Below the pieces are notes generated by a model. The model searched no databases, was not told the DNA's origin, and saw nothing but the letters and a program-made list of their open reading frames with translations. A stretch of DNA of 64,000 nt from Elephas maximus indicus (Eukaryota > Chordata > Mammalia > Proboscidea > Elephantidae), in the NCBI RefSeq assembly GCF_024166365.1, contig NC_064838.1, forward strand, positions 76,648,001-76,712,000. Direction: 5' to 3'. The position numbers and the translations under genes are program-made. This document shows, in pieces, positions 34,743-46,500 of this stretch. The first letter of the stretch is position 1, and the number at the start of each line of letters is the position of its first letter.

Positions 34743-36205
34743 GATATATGGCCTATTATTTTTTCTGCATTTCACATCAAAAGAGGAGCATCAGAAATTA
34801 AGAGCCATTTTTTCCACTCAGCCTATGCTTTTCCAATATTCATGGAAAATGCTAAATAAGAAGAAAAAAAACTTTATGTGGGGTCTAAACAATAAAATAT
34901 CATTTATGTAAGAAAAAATAAGTTGTAGAAAAATTGGAAGTGTTTCTGTAAAATAACTGTAGTGAAAAAATAAGTACTGTGCTTTGAAAAGAATCTTTTA
35001 AAATTGTTTTATTATTTTTGTTATTAACTTTGGTAAAACAGTATTTAAAGATTTTAACATTTTTATTTCATTTACTTTATACTTTAAAAATATTTTCTCA
35101 TATTATAAGAAATAAAAGTCCTTATATTCACACGTTTAAGTAATCTTGTAGCATTATAACTTATTTCAGTCAGCAAAAGGTTTGTGAGAATCATTTCCTT
35201 TTAAAGAAAAGCCACGTAAACTCTAGTTTTGAAATAATGACCTAATTATCTGCTTTATTTTACGGATGAGTAAACTGAAACTTGGAGGATGAAAAATTTT
35301 AACATCAAACTGAAAACTAGAGAGGCAGTTAAATAGTCAAGTAAAGAAAAACAACAAAAAACAGACAAAATGCCCATCTTATATTTCTATATGAGGAAGT
35401 ATAGCTCATAGGTCCCCATTACCAAATGTAGTCTCTATATCTCGTCAAATATTATTTTACTATTTTTTTCAATATGAATTTAGATAATAAGTATAAAATA
35501 TTTCACTTAAAATTTTTAATTTAATTGTCGAGCATTGTGCTCTTCTAAGATCTATCTATATGGGATGAAATTGACGACATCAACGTGAAATATTAGCTAG
35601 GAAACTTAGGGGGCAGTGAGTTTATGTTAATGAAGGAACAACTACTCAGAAAAGGAGAGTGAGAATGGTTGCACAACTTGAAGAAGGCAATCAGTGTCAC
35701 TGAACTGTACGTGTAGAAATTGTTGAATTGGTGTATGTTCTACTGTGTATATTCTCAGTAACAAAACAACAAAATTACTATAAATTATGTAAAAATATTT
35801 TACTTAAAAATATCATGCATTTTGACGGGCTTGTTTTCTTTCTTTTGGTGGCAAAGCCAGTGTGTTTTCCTTATTGGTCTTATATATTGAATGTCAAAAT
35901 AGTCAAAGTAGCAGCATCCATGACATATCAAGCAGGACAATGGAGTCACTTTCTAGGCATATTGAACTTGTGAGAAATAAGTATGCGTATTGGGAAAAAA
36001 CAGTGGGCAAAAGACATAAAGGGGAAATGATTTAATTGGTATAGGGAATTATGCCCTGCCCAATATCCCACCCAATGCTGTAGTACATACAAGATATGAG
36101 ATGTTTTTTACTCTTTCCTCTGAGAGTTTCAGCTGTCAGACACCTCTAATAGACTAAGTATCTTGCAGTCTGGATAGTTGAATCCCATCTTTGTCATTCA
36201 ATAGT
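34743..36205 (+). other. Duplicated gene-free spacer, copy B
   Basis: Aligned with 10089-11205 and 18601-18970. The site corresponding to the L1 insertion in A is uninterrupted at about 35801-35830. A MIR-like remnant lies at 35238-35330 and a MIR piece at about 36145-36216, cut by the RTE. Confidence 0.55.
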
Positions 36206-36216
36206 TTTGTGACCTT

Positions 36217-37790
36217 GTTATTGTTACTATTAGTTGTCTTCGAGTCACTTCCGACTCCTAGCAGCCCTGTGTACAACAGGAGGAAACACTGCCTGGTCCT
36301 GCACGATCCTCATGATCTTTGTTACTCTTGAGCCCATTGTTGCAACCACTGTGTCAATCCATCTCTTTGAGGGTCTTCCTCTTTTTCATTCACCCTCTAT
36401 TTTACCAAGCATGATGTCCTTCTCCAGGGATCTATCGCTTCTGACAAAAGGTCCAAAGTACGTGAGACGAAGTCTCACCATTCTTGCTTCTAAGGAGCAT
36501 TCTGGCTGCACTTCTTCCAAGACAGATTTGTTCATTCTTTTGGCAGTCCATGGTGTATTAAATATTCTTCCCTAACACCATAATTCAAAGGCATAGATTC
36601 TTCTTTGGTCTTCCTTATTCATTGTCTAGCCTTGGAATGCATATGAGGCGACTGAAAACACCAAGGCTTGGATCAGGAGCACCTTAGCCTTTAAAGTGAC
36701 ATCTTTGCTTTTTAACTCTTTAAAGAGGTCTTTTGCAGCAGATTTCCCTGATGTAATGTGTCATTTGATTTCTTGACTGCTGCTTCCATGGGAGTTGATT
36801 GTAAATAATCCAAGAAAAATAAAATCCTCGACAACTTCAATCTTTTCTCTGTACGTCATAATGTTGCTTGTTGGTGTTAGGATATTTTTTTTTCTTTATG
36901 TTGAGGTGGAAACCATACTGAAGGCTGTAGTCCTTCATCTTCATCAGTAAATGCTTCAAGTCCTCTTCACTTTCACCAAGCAAGGTTGTGTCATCTGCAT
37001 AACACAGCTTGTTAATGAGTCTTCCTCCAAACCTGGTGTCATGTTCTTCTTCATATACTCCAGCTTCTTGGATTATTTGCTCGGCATACAGGTTGAATAG
37101 GTATGGTGAAAGGATACATCCCCGACACACACCCTTCCCGACTTTAAACCATGCTGTAGCCCTTTGTTATCTTCTAAGGGCTGCCTTTTGGTCTGTGTAG
37201 TTTCCTCATGAGCCCAATTAAGTGTTCAGAAATTCCCATTCTTTGAAATGTTATCCATAATTTGTTATGATCCATGCAGTCAAATGCCTTTGCGTAGTCA
37301 ATAAAACATAGGTAAATATCTTTCTTGTATTCTCTGCTTTCAGCCAGGATCCATTGGACATCAGCAATGATATCCCTCATTCTGAGTCCTTTTCTGAATC
37401 CGCCTTTAATTTCTGGCAGTTCCCTGTTGATGTACTGCTGCAACTGCTTTTAAATGATGGTCAGCAAAATTGTACTTGCATGTGATACTAATAACATTGT
37501 TCAATAATTTCTGCATTCTGTTTTTTGAGTGCCTTTCAACTTGAGGGGCTCATCTTCAAGCACTATATCAGACAACATTCCCCTCAAGTTCATAAGGTTT
37601 TCACTGGCTAATTTTTTAGAAGTAAATCACCAGATCCTTCTTCCTAGCCTGTCTTAGCCTGTAATCTCAGCTGAAAACTGTTGACCGTGGGTGACCTGCT
37701 GGAATTTGAATACTGGTGGCATAGCTTCCAGCATCACAGCAACACTCAAGCCCCCACAGTGTCACAAACTGACAGACAAATTGAGGAATA
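36217..37790 (-). mobile_element. RTE (BovB-like) LINE with internal deletion
   Basis: Minus orientation. An 11-bp target repeat TTTGTGACCTT lies at 36206-36216 and 37791-37801, inside a MIR piece. The 5' region is present at 37500-37790, with the endonuclease part missing. The reverse transcriptase follows: LQQYINRELP, FIDYAKAFDC and DHNKLW at 37174-37443, then GCILSPYLFNLYAE and the catalytic YADD at 36837-37130. The remainder runs to the 3' end with GTTATTGTTACTATT. Reading frames are broken into pieces. Copy A lacks it, so it inserted after the duplication. Confidence 0.9.
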
Positions 37791-37801
37791 TTTGTGACCT
37801 T

Positions 37802-38916
37802 AGGTAACTTAAACCACATTCAATTCACATCTTAAGTATATATGATGTGTCTTTACTATAACATATCTACATTGAAAATAGCATCCAAACTAACAAGGAG
37901 ACATATTCATAAAGTGTGTACATATATCTAGTTCATATAGGGTTATATAGAGATACCCTGTACGACAGGGATTCACTGGCTTATGATTTGTGAGGTTTGA
38001 ATTCCTTTTATTGTGACTATTCGATATTTTGTATTATCTTTATTTCTTATAAAATTTTGTAGAGATTAATGTTATGGAAACATGATAAATAGTTTAGAGA
38101 TAGAAGGCTTTAAAATAGATTTTTAACTATATAAAGAGGTATATTCTGTCAGTGTATTTTGCCATCCTGGCTTTTTCAACATCACCAGAAGAACTATTAG
38201 ACCAAAAAAAAAGAGAGACTTCTAGTTAGACCTTTTTAATTTGGAGGGTGTGTGACCCTTTTTAATACATAAATTGGCTATTTTTCTTGTAAGAAGAGAC
38301 CTTATGAATAACAAGCTTATCATATATGAAGATTCTGTTGTAATATTGGGAAAAGAATGTGTAAATAAACCTAAATCACTCCAAAAGCGTTGACCCAATA
38401 CTATGTTTCCTGATTCTTCAGTGTCTGGGCTGGCTGATTTAGCCATTGGCTGATTGGACCCACATAGAAGCCTCTCTTGCCCACTATCGTAGCCATAAGA
38501 AGCCAACATATACATAGAAACAGAAAAATAAGTGAAGAGGAATAAATATCAGCAATATGGTAATGTTTAATGTTCAAATGGATTACTAATACATGGAGAT
38601 GATTCCAACAGTGTATGAGAACAAGAGATATTCCATAAGATATTTATATATTAATCCAATAAATATTTATTGAGTTTCTTGTATATGGTAGAAAGTTTGC
38701 TTGTTACTAGGAAAAGAGCAGCGAAATAAACATGACATGACCCCTACCTTCATGGAGCTTACAATCTAGTGAAGAATTAAAAGAAGGAAAGCACGTCAGG
38801 AAAGGAACTGAAAGAAGAACTCCACCGATGACGAGCTGTAGTTCAAGGCTTGGCTTTTACATGGTCTGGAGTTGTCATGAGATGATATTTATTTGCATCT
38901 CAGAGTGCCCTTCAAA
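37802..38916 (+). other. Duplicated gene-free spacer, copy B
   Basis: Aligned with about 18975-20115. An old repeat with CTTCATGGAGCTTACAATCTAGT lies at 38645-38780. No gene. Confidence 0.5.
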
Positions 38917-39110
38917 TCATTTGCTTCCCTTCCACAAACATTTGATTACAACACACTTTACTTATGGCATTTTTCATCTCTGTGTTTCTAAGGGTATAGA
39001 TAAGAGGGTTGAGCATGGGGACGATAATTGTGTAAAAAAGTGTAAACACTTTATCTTCTGGTAAAGTTGTTGTGGATCTAATATAAAGAAAGATGACAGG
39101 TACAAAAGGG
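38917..39110 (-). pseudogene. Olfactory receptor 3' fragment
   Basis: On minus it encodes TM6 end to C-terminus: [39 protein letters not shown] and a stop at 38917. This matches the 3' end of 20116-20978. It ends abruptly at about 39110 next to unrelated DNA. The 5' part of a like-oriented OR reappears at 49050-49268, so the two may be the ends of one gene split by about 10 kb, with the middle lost. Confidence 0.87.
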
Positions 39111-39168
39111 AAGTTTTTGTATATTTATTTAATCTAATCAATAGTTTAACGAACTTATATTTATTGTG

Positions 39169-39322
39169 GAAACCTTGGTGATGTAGTGGTTAAGAGCTAC
39201 AGCTGCTCACCAAAAGGTCGGCAGTTTGAATCCCTCAGGCACTCCTTGGAAACTCTATGCGGCAGTTCTAGGTCTCCCTGAGTCAGAATCACCTGGAAGG
39301 CAATGGGTTTTTTTTTGGCTTG
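39169..39322 (+). mobile_element. Afro-type SINE (short form)
   Basis: Head GAAACCTTGGTGATGTAGTGG, AAAGGTCGGCAGTTTGAATC, tail GAGTCAGAATCACCTGG. Confidence 0.9.
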
Positions 39323-39928
39323 GTGCTTCAAGAATCTAAGTCAATGCCTGGTAAAGAGAAGGTGTTCAATACATGTTGAATAAATAAACAGATATTCTGG
39401 GGCAGAAACTGGTTCCCATGCAACTTTGTGCTCCTATCACCTAGCACGATGCCTAACACATAAAAGCTACTCGAGACTTATCATTGACTTGAAGTGGCCA
39501 CACTAAAATGGTAATGGGCTAAAGGGACAAGACAAATGGATCTGAGGTTATTTTTAAAGCTTTGGTTCAAGATGGTCTAAGATAATTTAGTTCAATTATC
39601 TGAATCTTTTGCAAACCAGTAAAGGGAGTCAAGATATAGTATGACACATGTTGGAATCGGCTTATTCCTGGCCAGGAAACAACTTTGTTTAATGCGGGGA
39701 AGCTCCCCAGGAGTGAGAAACCCCAGCCTTCAGGTAAAAAAGGATGGACTGTTCACAGGAAACAAACTGTGCCATGTCTTATGTACCTATGTTTATTTAT
39801 CCATATGGAAAACATTATGTACTTTAATAAGTAATTTAATATTTGTAACAATAATAGCAAAATGACCTATCATGCCACTCAGAATTTGTATTTACATCCA
39901 TCAGTAGGACAAAGGTATATAATAAACC
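39323..39928. other. Gene-free spacer
   Basis: The stretch at 39350-39480 (GGTGTTCAATACATGTTGAATAAAT) looks like an old interspersed repeat. Nothing else recognised. Confidence 0.4.
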
Positions 39929-40104
39929 AAAAAAAAAAAAAAAAACTGTTGCTGTTGAGTCGATTCTGAATCATAGCAACCCTAACCCTATAGGACAGAG
40001 TAGAACTGTGCCATAGAGTTTCCAAGGAGCACCTGGTGGATTTGAACTGCTGACCTTTTGGTTAGCAGCTGTAGTGCTTAACCACTGTGCAACCAGGGTT
40101 TCCA
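39929..40104 (-). mobile_element. Afro-type SINE
   Basis: Minus orientation with an A-rich tail at 39929-39946, CTGTTGCTGTTGAGTCGATTC and head GCACCTGGTGGATTTGAACTGC. It carries an internal ACCCTAACCCTATAGG duplication. Confidence 0.92.
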
Positions 40105-40125
40105 GATGTATAATAGCGATGATAA

Positions 40126-40350
40126 GTAATTATTAAATGCTTAATCTTAATATAGACCAGGCTCTGTCCCAAGTTCATTACCTAAATAAACATCAAATCC
40201 TTATTAAAAAAAAACTCAGAGTTATTTGTAGTAGCACCCATTTTGTAGATGAGGGAATTGAGGTTATACATTTTACACAAGATCATGCTACAAGTGAATT
40301 TTGGAGCCAGAATCCTACCTCAGGATACATAGCTCCAGAATCCATCTTCT
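40126..40350 (-). mobile_element. MIR SINE remnant
   Basis: CATTTTGTAGATGAGGGAATTGAGG and CACAAGATCATGCTACAAGTG follow the reverse MIR order. Confidence 0.65.
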
Positions 40351-41263
40351 TAATGACTAGGATCTACTACCACTCGAATACCTTGAGTACCTCCCATGTT
40401 CATAACATTATGGAGGCACCAATGGTGAAGCAGGAGGAACTAGTACTTTTTTTCTCTTACTTTTTTTTTTTTGAACATTGAGGTTCATATTTGATTTTCA
40501 CAGTAATCCCTGATTTTATGGAAGAAGAAAAGACAAGGTTCAAGGAGGTGAACGAGCTTACATTTAAATGTAAAAGCTGTGTTCTGAACTAGGGTATACC
40601 TCCATAGTCTCTGCTATTTCCAATGTTTTGAAGGCAGAAGTAATACAAGTAACAGTTCCTGACCTAGTGTGTTTATATTTTTTCTTGGGCTTTGAGGCAG
40701 AGCATTTAAGAAGTGAAAATTCTTCAAAACCAGACAACTCACAATTTAATGTCCACTGGATGCCAGGAACTGAAACTATTTTAGGGAAAGTGAGAAGTAC
40801 TAAGAACTGGAGTAGACAGAAGAGTCTTCCTGAGGATTAGGATGTGTGACACAGCCTTGAAAGCATTGGGAGGATTCTGGTTGGGCAAAGCAAGAAGGAG
40901 GACATTCCAGTGTGGGGAAATCAACTGGAGCGCAGAGTGATGAGTGCATAGCATATAGCTGGGAAATGGTGAACCAGCCAGTCGGCTTGGAGAAGACAGT
41001 TCGCTTGAAGGGCAGTGGGAGATAAACCAGTTCCTACATCTTGGGACTGTGTTTGATGTCTCAATACTGAATACTATGTAAATACTACTATATTTCTCTC
41101 TGGAAGAAACAGGCATAAAATAAAGAATATTGTTCATGGGATAAGGCAAGAACAGCTTGCTTTTATGGAGTTTAATTTGGCACACACAAAAGGGTTGTTT
41201 TCATTATTGTTTTGATGATGATGAAGATGATGTAATTTTAAATTTAGGAATGGTAGAAAGTGA
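40351..41263. other. Gene-free spacer
   Basis: Contains an L2- or MIR-age-looking stretch (AGGCAGAGCATTTAAGAAGTG and onward to 41000) but no coding sequence that I recognise. Confidence 0.4.
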
Positions 41264-41420
41264 CTAACAATTACTGAATGTATAATATCTTCCAGGCATT
41301 GTTCAAAGAACTTCACATTTATTAGCTCATTTAATTCAATCAATAACCCTAGAAGGAGATATTACAATTATCTCAATTTTACAGAGACAAAAACTGAGGT
41401 ACAGAGACAATAATGAATTT
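41264..41420 (-). mobile_element. MIR SINE remnant
   Basis: TTATTAGCTCATTTAATTC then ATTTTACAGAGACAAAAACTGAGG is the characteristic inverted MIR sequence. Confidence 0.75.
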
Positions 41421-41711
41421 CAAAATACTATATTTTTCCTGAGCCTCAGTTTTTCTAGGAGAACCAGGGAAAGCATGGAGAAGGATGACAGGTACCTAAA
41501 TATGGTGTTCTCCACAAACTAACAGCTCCAGGAATCACACACTAGCAGTACCTGGGTAGCTGTTCCGAGATCATCCAATGCAACTCCTGCATTTCATCCA
41601 CAGAGCCTGAACTCCTGTGGAATCAACTGTTAAATGACAGAGAGGAAGGGAAAATTAGATCTGCTGTGTGCTAATACCGTGATTTTACCAGGCGGTTACT
41701 TGGAAAGGAAG

Positions 41712-42222
41712 CATGTTGTTAGATGCTGTCGAGTCAGGTTTGACTCATAGGGACCCCGAGTAGAACAGAACACAGGCTGCTCCCTCCTGTGCCATCCTCA
41801 GTCAGGTTTGACTCCTAGGGACCCCGAGTAGGACAGAACACAGGCTGCTCCCTCCTGTGCCATCCTCAGTCAGGTTTGACTCCTAGGGACCCCGAGTAGG
41901 ACAGAACACAGGCTGCTCCCTCCTGTGCCGTCCTCAGTCAGGTTTGACTCCTAGGTACCCCGAGTAGGACAGGACACAGGCTGCTCCCTCCTGTGCCGTG
42001 GTCAACACAGCAGGTAGGACTGAGTCCGTTGTAGTGGCTGTTGTGTCAGTTCATCTTGCCGAGTGTCTTCCTCCTTTTGTTGACCCTCTACTTTACCAAG
42101 CATGATGTCCTTGCCCAGGAATTTGTCCCTTCTGATCACGTGTCCAAAGTAAGGGAGACAAAGTCTCACCATCCTGGCTTCTAAGGAGCATTCTAGCTGT
42201 ACTTCCTCCAATAGCTTCTTCT
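41712..42222 (-). mobile_element. RTE (BovB-like) LINE 3' fragment with internal minisatellite
   Basis: Minus orientation: GTTGTTAGATGCTGTCGAGTC at the 3' end, and GCATGATGTCCTTGCCCAGG through CTAGCTGTACTTCCTCC, which encodes the C-terminal part of the RTE protein (broken). The 3' UTR has been expanded by the 68-bp repeats at 41733-42004. Confidence 0.82.
41733..42004 (+). repeat. Minisatellite, four 68-bp units
   Basis: Units begin with GTCAGGTTTGACTC at 41733, 41801, 41869 and 41937, each 68 bases with only a few differences (ATAGG/CTAGG/CTAGGT; CCATCC/CCGTCC). They arose inside the RTE 3' UTR. The near-identity suggests recent expansion. Confidence 0.95.
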
Positions 42223-43570
42223 GTTTAAGATAATATGAAGAGAATAAATTCTGTAATGGAATCCTGCAGCTTGTGTGCGTAGAGTCTGTAAAAAGTTAAG
42301 GGAGAAAAATGGTTGAGCAAAGCAGGCTGCATGACTTGTTTTATGCTGTGCTGGAGGGACCTTTTTTTATATCAGAAAAGTGGTGTTTCCATCTGGGCAA
42401 ACATATTTGATTGGTAAGATGTAATTCAAAAGAGTTTTCTAAAAATCTACCTTTTTTTAAAGTTTAGGTAACTAGGAAAAAAAAGTATATTGCAATAAAT
42501 TTATGTTGACTATCACATCATCTCTTCATGCCCAGAGTAACATGACAAAAACATTGAAAATTGCATCATGCTTTATGATTTTCTCAGTCCTTATCCATCT
42601 ATCGTCTTACGTTGCAAGACTTTCAGTGATATTGACTCAGTCAAAATATTCACATTTATTTAGGAAATCAGAACAGTATAAGAAGACCATATCAATTTTT
42701 CAACTAAAAGGAACTTGACAATGTTAACGTTATTGATTCTTGATGCACTTTTACTTAGGATAAATAATTATCATTGTGAACTCCTGGTCTTAGTTTCCTA
42801 TAAGGATCTTAGTTGGGTTCCAGATCCATGTAGTAACAATTCTTAAATATTGTAGACTGTATTTAAAAGAGAAATAGGCAGTCATATTTATAAAGACACT
42901 TTCAAATTAATTTAACATATATTCATTAATAACATAAAATATATTTATAAAATATTTCCATTTTCTGAATATAAATACAAGTGTATGATAAAACATTTGC
43001 ATATTAGAGAAGAGCATAAATTGAAAAATTAAATTCAACATAGTCTAACTATCAAGGAATAGCTATTGTTAACAATTTGTTTAAATATTTAATTTCACAG
43101 AAGAACAGAAACTGAAGAATTGCTAAACTTTGGATAAATGTTTCTTACAAAAAGAAGCACTGACTCTTAAATAATAACCCCCAAATCAAAAAAAGAAACT
43201 ATTAAAATGCTTTCAAGCACATGTATCCCAATAAATTTGCTTACAGAACAACACATTCAACTTAATGTAAAAGGCAGAAGACAGCAATGTTGTTTAAAAA
43301 TGTTTTAATTGCTTTAAAAAAATGTTGAACCAGGAATGAAGTTTAAAAACTGAAGTTGCACTTACTCTAAACCTCCAAGAGAAATAAACTTAAAAAAAAA
43401 AAAAAAGAGCTGTAGGTATACAAAAAGCAGAGCTACAAAAAACATCTGGAAAAAAAATGTTGTGGAGAAAAAAAATCACCTTATAAATGCAAAGAGATTA
43501 CAAGTGAATTCAGAAAAATAATCTGTTCTTCTGTTTAATCCTGAGTTACCTCACAAATGGATGACTGGTT
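42223..43570. other. Gene-free AT-rich spacer
   Basis: A-rich runs at about 43391-43405 and 43452-43477. No gene or named element recognised. Confidence 0.45.
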
Positions 43571-46500
43571 ATTTATTATTTTTTTTATTAACTTTTATTA
43601 AGCTTCAAGTGAATGTTTACAAATCCAATCAGTCTGTCACATATAAGTTTACATACATCTCACTCCCTACTCCCACTTGCTCTCCCCCTCCTGAGTCAGC
43701 CCTTTCAGTCTCTCCTTTCATGACAATTTTGCCATCTTCCCTCTCTCTCTATCCTCCCATCCCCCCTCCAGACAAGAGCTGCCAACACACTCTCGAGTGT
43801 CCACCTGATTTAATTAGCTCACTCTTCATCAGCATCTCTCTCCCACCCGCTGACCAGTCCCTTTCATGTCTTTGGGAATGGTTCCTGTCCTGGGCCAACA
43901 GAAGGTCTGGGGAGCATGGCCGCCGGGATTCCTCTAGTCTCAGTCAGACCATTAAGTTTGGTCTTTTTATGAGAATTTGGGGTCTGCATCCCACTGATCT
44001 CCTGCTCCCTCAGGGGTCCTCTGCTGTGCTCCTGTCAGGGCAGTCATCGATTGTGGCCGGGCACCAACTAGTTCTTCTGGTCTCAGGATGATGTAGGTCT
44101 CTGGTTCATGTGGCCCTTTCTGTCTCTTGGGCTCTTAGTTGTCATGTGACCTTGGTGTTCTTCATTTTCCTTTGCTCCAGGTGGGTTGAGACCGATTGAT
44201 GCATCTGAGATGGCCGCTTGTTAGCATTTAAGACCCCAGACGCCACATTTCAAAGTGGGATGCAGAATGATTTCATAGTAGAATTATTTTGCCAATTGAC
44301 TTAGAAGTCCCCGCAAACCATGTTCCCCAGAACCCCCCCTTGCTCCTCTGACCTTTAAAGCATTCATTTTATCCCGGAAACTTCTTTGCTTTTGGTCCAG
44401 TCCAATTGAGCTGACCTTCCATGTATTGAGTGTTGTCTTTCCCTTCACCTAAAGCAGTTCTTATCTACTGATTAATCAATAAAAAACCCTCTCCCACCCT
44501 CCCTGCCTCCCTCCCCTCCTCGTAACCACGAAAGTATGTGTTCTTCTCAGGCTTACTATTTCTCAAGATCTTATAATAGTGGTCTTATACAATATTTGTC
44601 CTTTTGCCTCTGACTAATTTCGCTCAGCATAATGCCTTCCAGGTTCCTCCATGTTATGAAATGTTTCACAGATTCGTCACTGTTCTTTATCGATGTGTAG
44701 TATTCCATTGTGTGAATATACCACAATTTATTTACCCATTCATCCGTTGATGGACACCTTGGTTGCTTCCAACTTTTTGCTATTGTAAACAGAGCTGCAA
44801 TAAACATGGGTGTGCATATATCTGTTTGTGTGAAGGCTCTTGTATCTCTAGGGTATATTCCAAGGAGTGGGATTCTGGGTTGTATGGTAGTTCTATTTCC
44901 AACTGTTTATGATAACGACAGATAGATTTCCAAAGTGGTTGTACCATTTTACATTCCCACCAGCAGTGTATAAGAGTTCCAATCTCTCCGCAGCCTCTCC
45001 AACATTTATTATTTTGTGTTTTTTGGATTAATGCCAGCCTTGCTGGTGTGAGATGGAATCTCATCGTAGTTTTAATTTGCATTTCTCTAATGGCTAATGA
45101 TCGAGAGCATTTTCTCATGTATCTGTTGTCTGCCTGAATATCTTCTTTAGTGAAATGTGTGTTCATATCCTTTGCCCACTTTTTGATTGGGTTGTTTGTC
45201 TTTTTGTGGTTGAGTTTTGACAGAATCATGTAGATTTTAGAGATCAGGCGCTGGTCTGAGATGTCGTAGCTGAAAATTCTTTCTCAGTCTGTAGGTGGTC
45301 TTTTGACTCTTTTGGTGAAGTCTTTAGATGAGCATACGTGTTTGATTTTTAGGAGCTCCCAGTTATCGGGTTTCTCTTCATCATTTTTGGTAATGTTTTG
45401 TATTCTGTTTATGCCTTGCATTAGGGCTTCTAGGGTTGTCCCAATTTATTCTTCCATGATCTTTATCATTTTAGTCTTTATGTTTAGGTCTTTGACCCAC
45501 TTGGAGTTAGTTTTTGTGCATGGTGTAAGGTATGGGTCCTGTTTCATTTTTTTGCAAATGGATATCCAGTTATGCCAGCACCATTTGTTAAAAAGGCTAT
45601 CTTTTCCCCAATTAATTGACACTGGTCCTTTGTCAAATATCAGCTGCTCATACGTGGATGGATCTATGTCTGGGTTCTCAATTCTGTTCCATTGGTCTAT
45701 GTGCCTGTTGTTGTACCAGTACCAGGCTGTTTTGACTACTGTGGCTGTATAATAGCTTCTGAAATCAGGTAGAGTGAGGCCTCCCACTTTCTTCTTCTTT
45801 TTCAGTAGTGCTTTGCTTATCCGGGGCTTCTTTCCCTTCCATATGAAATTGGTGATTTGTTTCTCTATCCCCTTAAAATATGACATTGGAATTTGGATCG
45901 GAAGTGCATTAAATGTATAGATGGCTTTTGGTAGAATAGATATTTTTACTATGTTAAGTCTTTCTATCCATGAGCAAGGTATGTTTTTCCACTTAAATAT
46001 GTCCTTTTGAATTTCTTGTAGTAGAGCTTTGTAGTTCTCTTTGTATAGGTCTTTTACATCCTTGGTAAGATTTATTCCTAAGTATCTTATCTTCTTGGGG
46101 GCTACTGTGAATGGTATTGATTTGGTTATTTCCTCTTCGGTGTTCTTTTTGTTGGTGTAGAGGAATCCAAGTGATTTTTGTATGTTTATTTTATAACCTG
46201 AGACTCTGCCAAACTCTTCTATTAGTTTCAGTAGTTTTCTGGAGGATTCCTTAGGGTTTTCTGTGTATATAATCATGTCATCTGCAAATAGTGATAACTT
46301 TACTTCCTCCTTGCCAATCTGGATACCTTTTATTTCTTTGTCTAGCCTAATTGCCCTGGCTGGGACTTCCAGCACGATGTTGAATAAGAGCGGTGATAAA
46401 GGGCATTCTTGTCTGGTTCCCGTTCTCAAGGGAAATGCTTTCAGGTTCTCTCCATTTAGAGTGATATTGGCTGTTGGCTTTGCATAGATGCCCTTTATTA

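Larger units (their letters stand above)
28611..39110 (+). repeat. Segmental duplication, copy B
   Basis: Partner of 1-21000 in direct orientation. It lacks the two L1s and the OR fragment of copy A, and carries an RTE (36217-37790) and an inverted repeat not found in A. Similarity stops inside the minus-strand OR at about 39110. Confidence 0.85.

Noticed and set aside
41733-42004. Regular repeats that could suggest a CRISPR array
   Set aside because: Units are contiguous 68-base copies with no unique spacers, in a mammalian retroelement tail.
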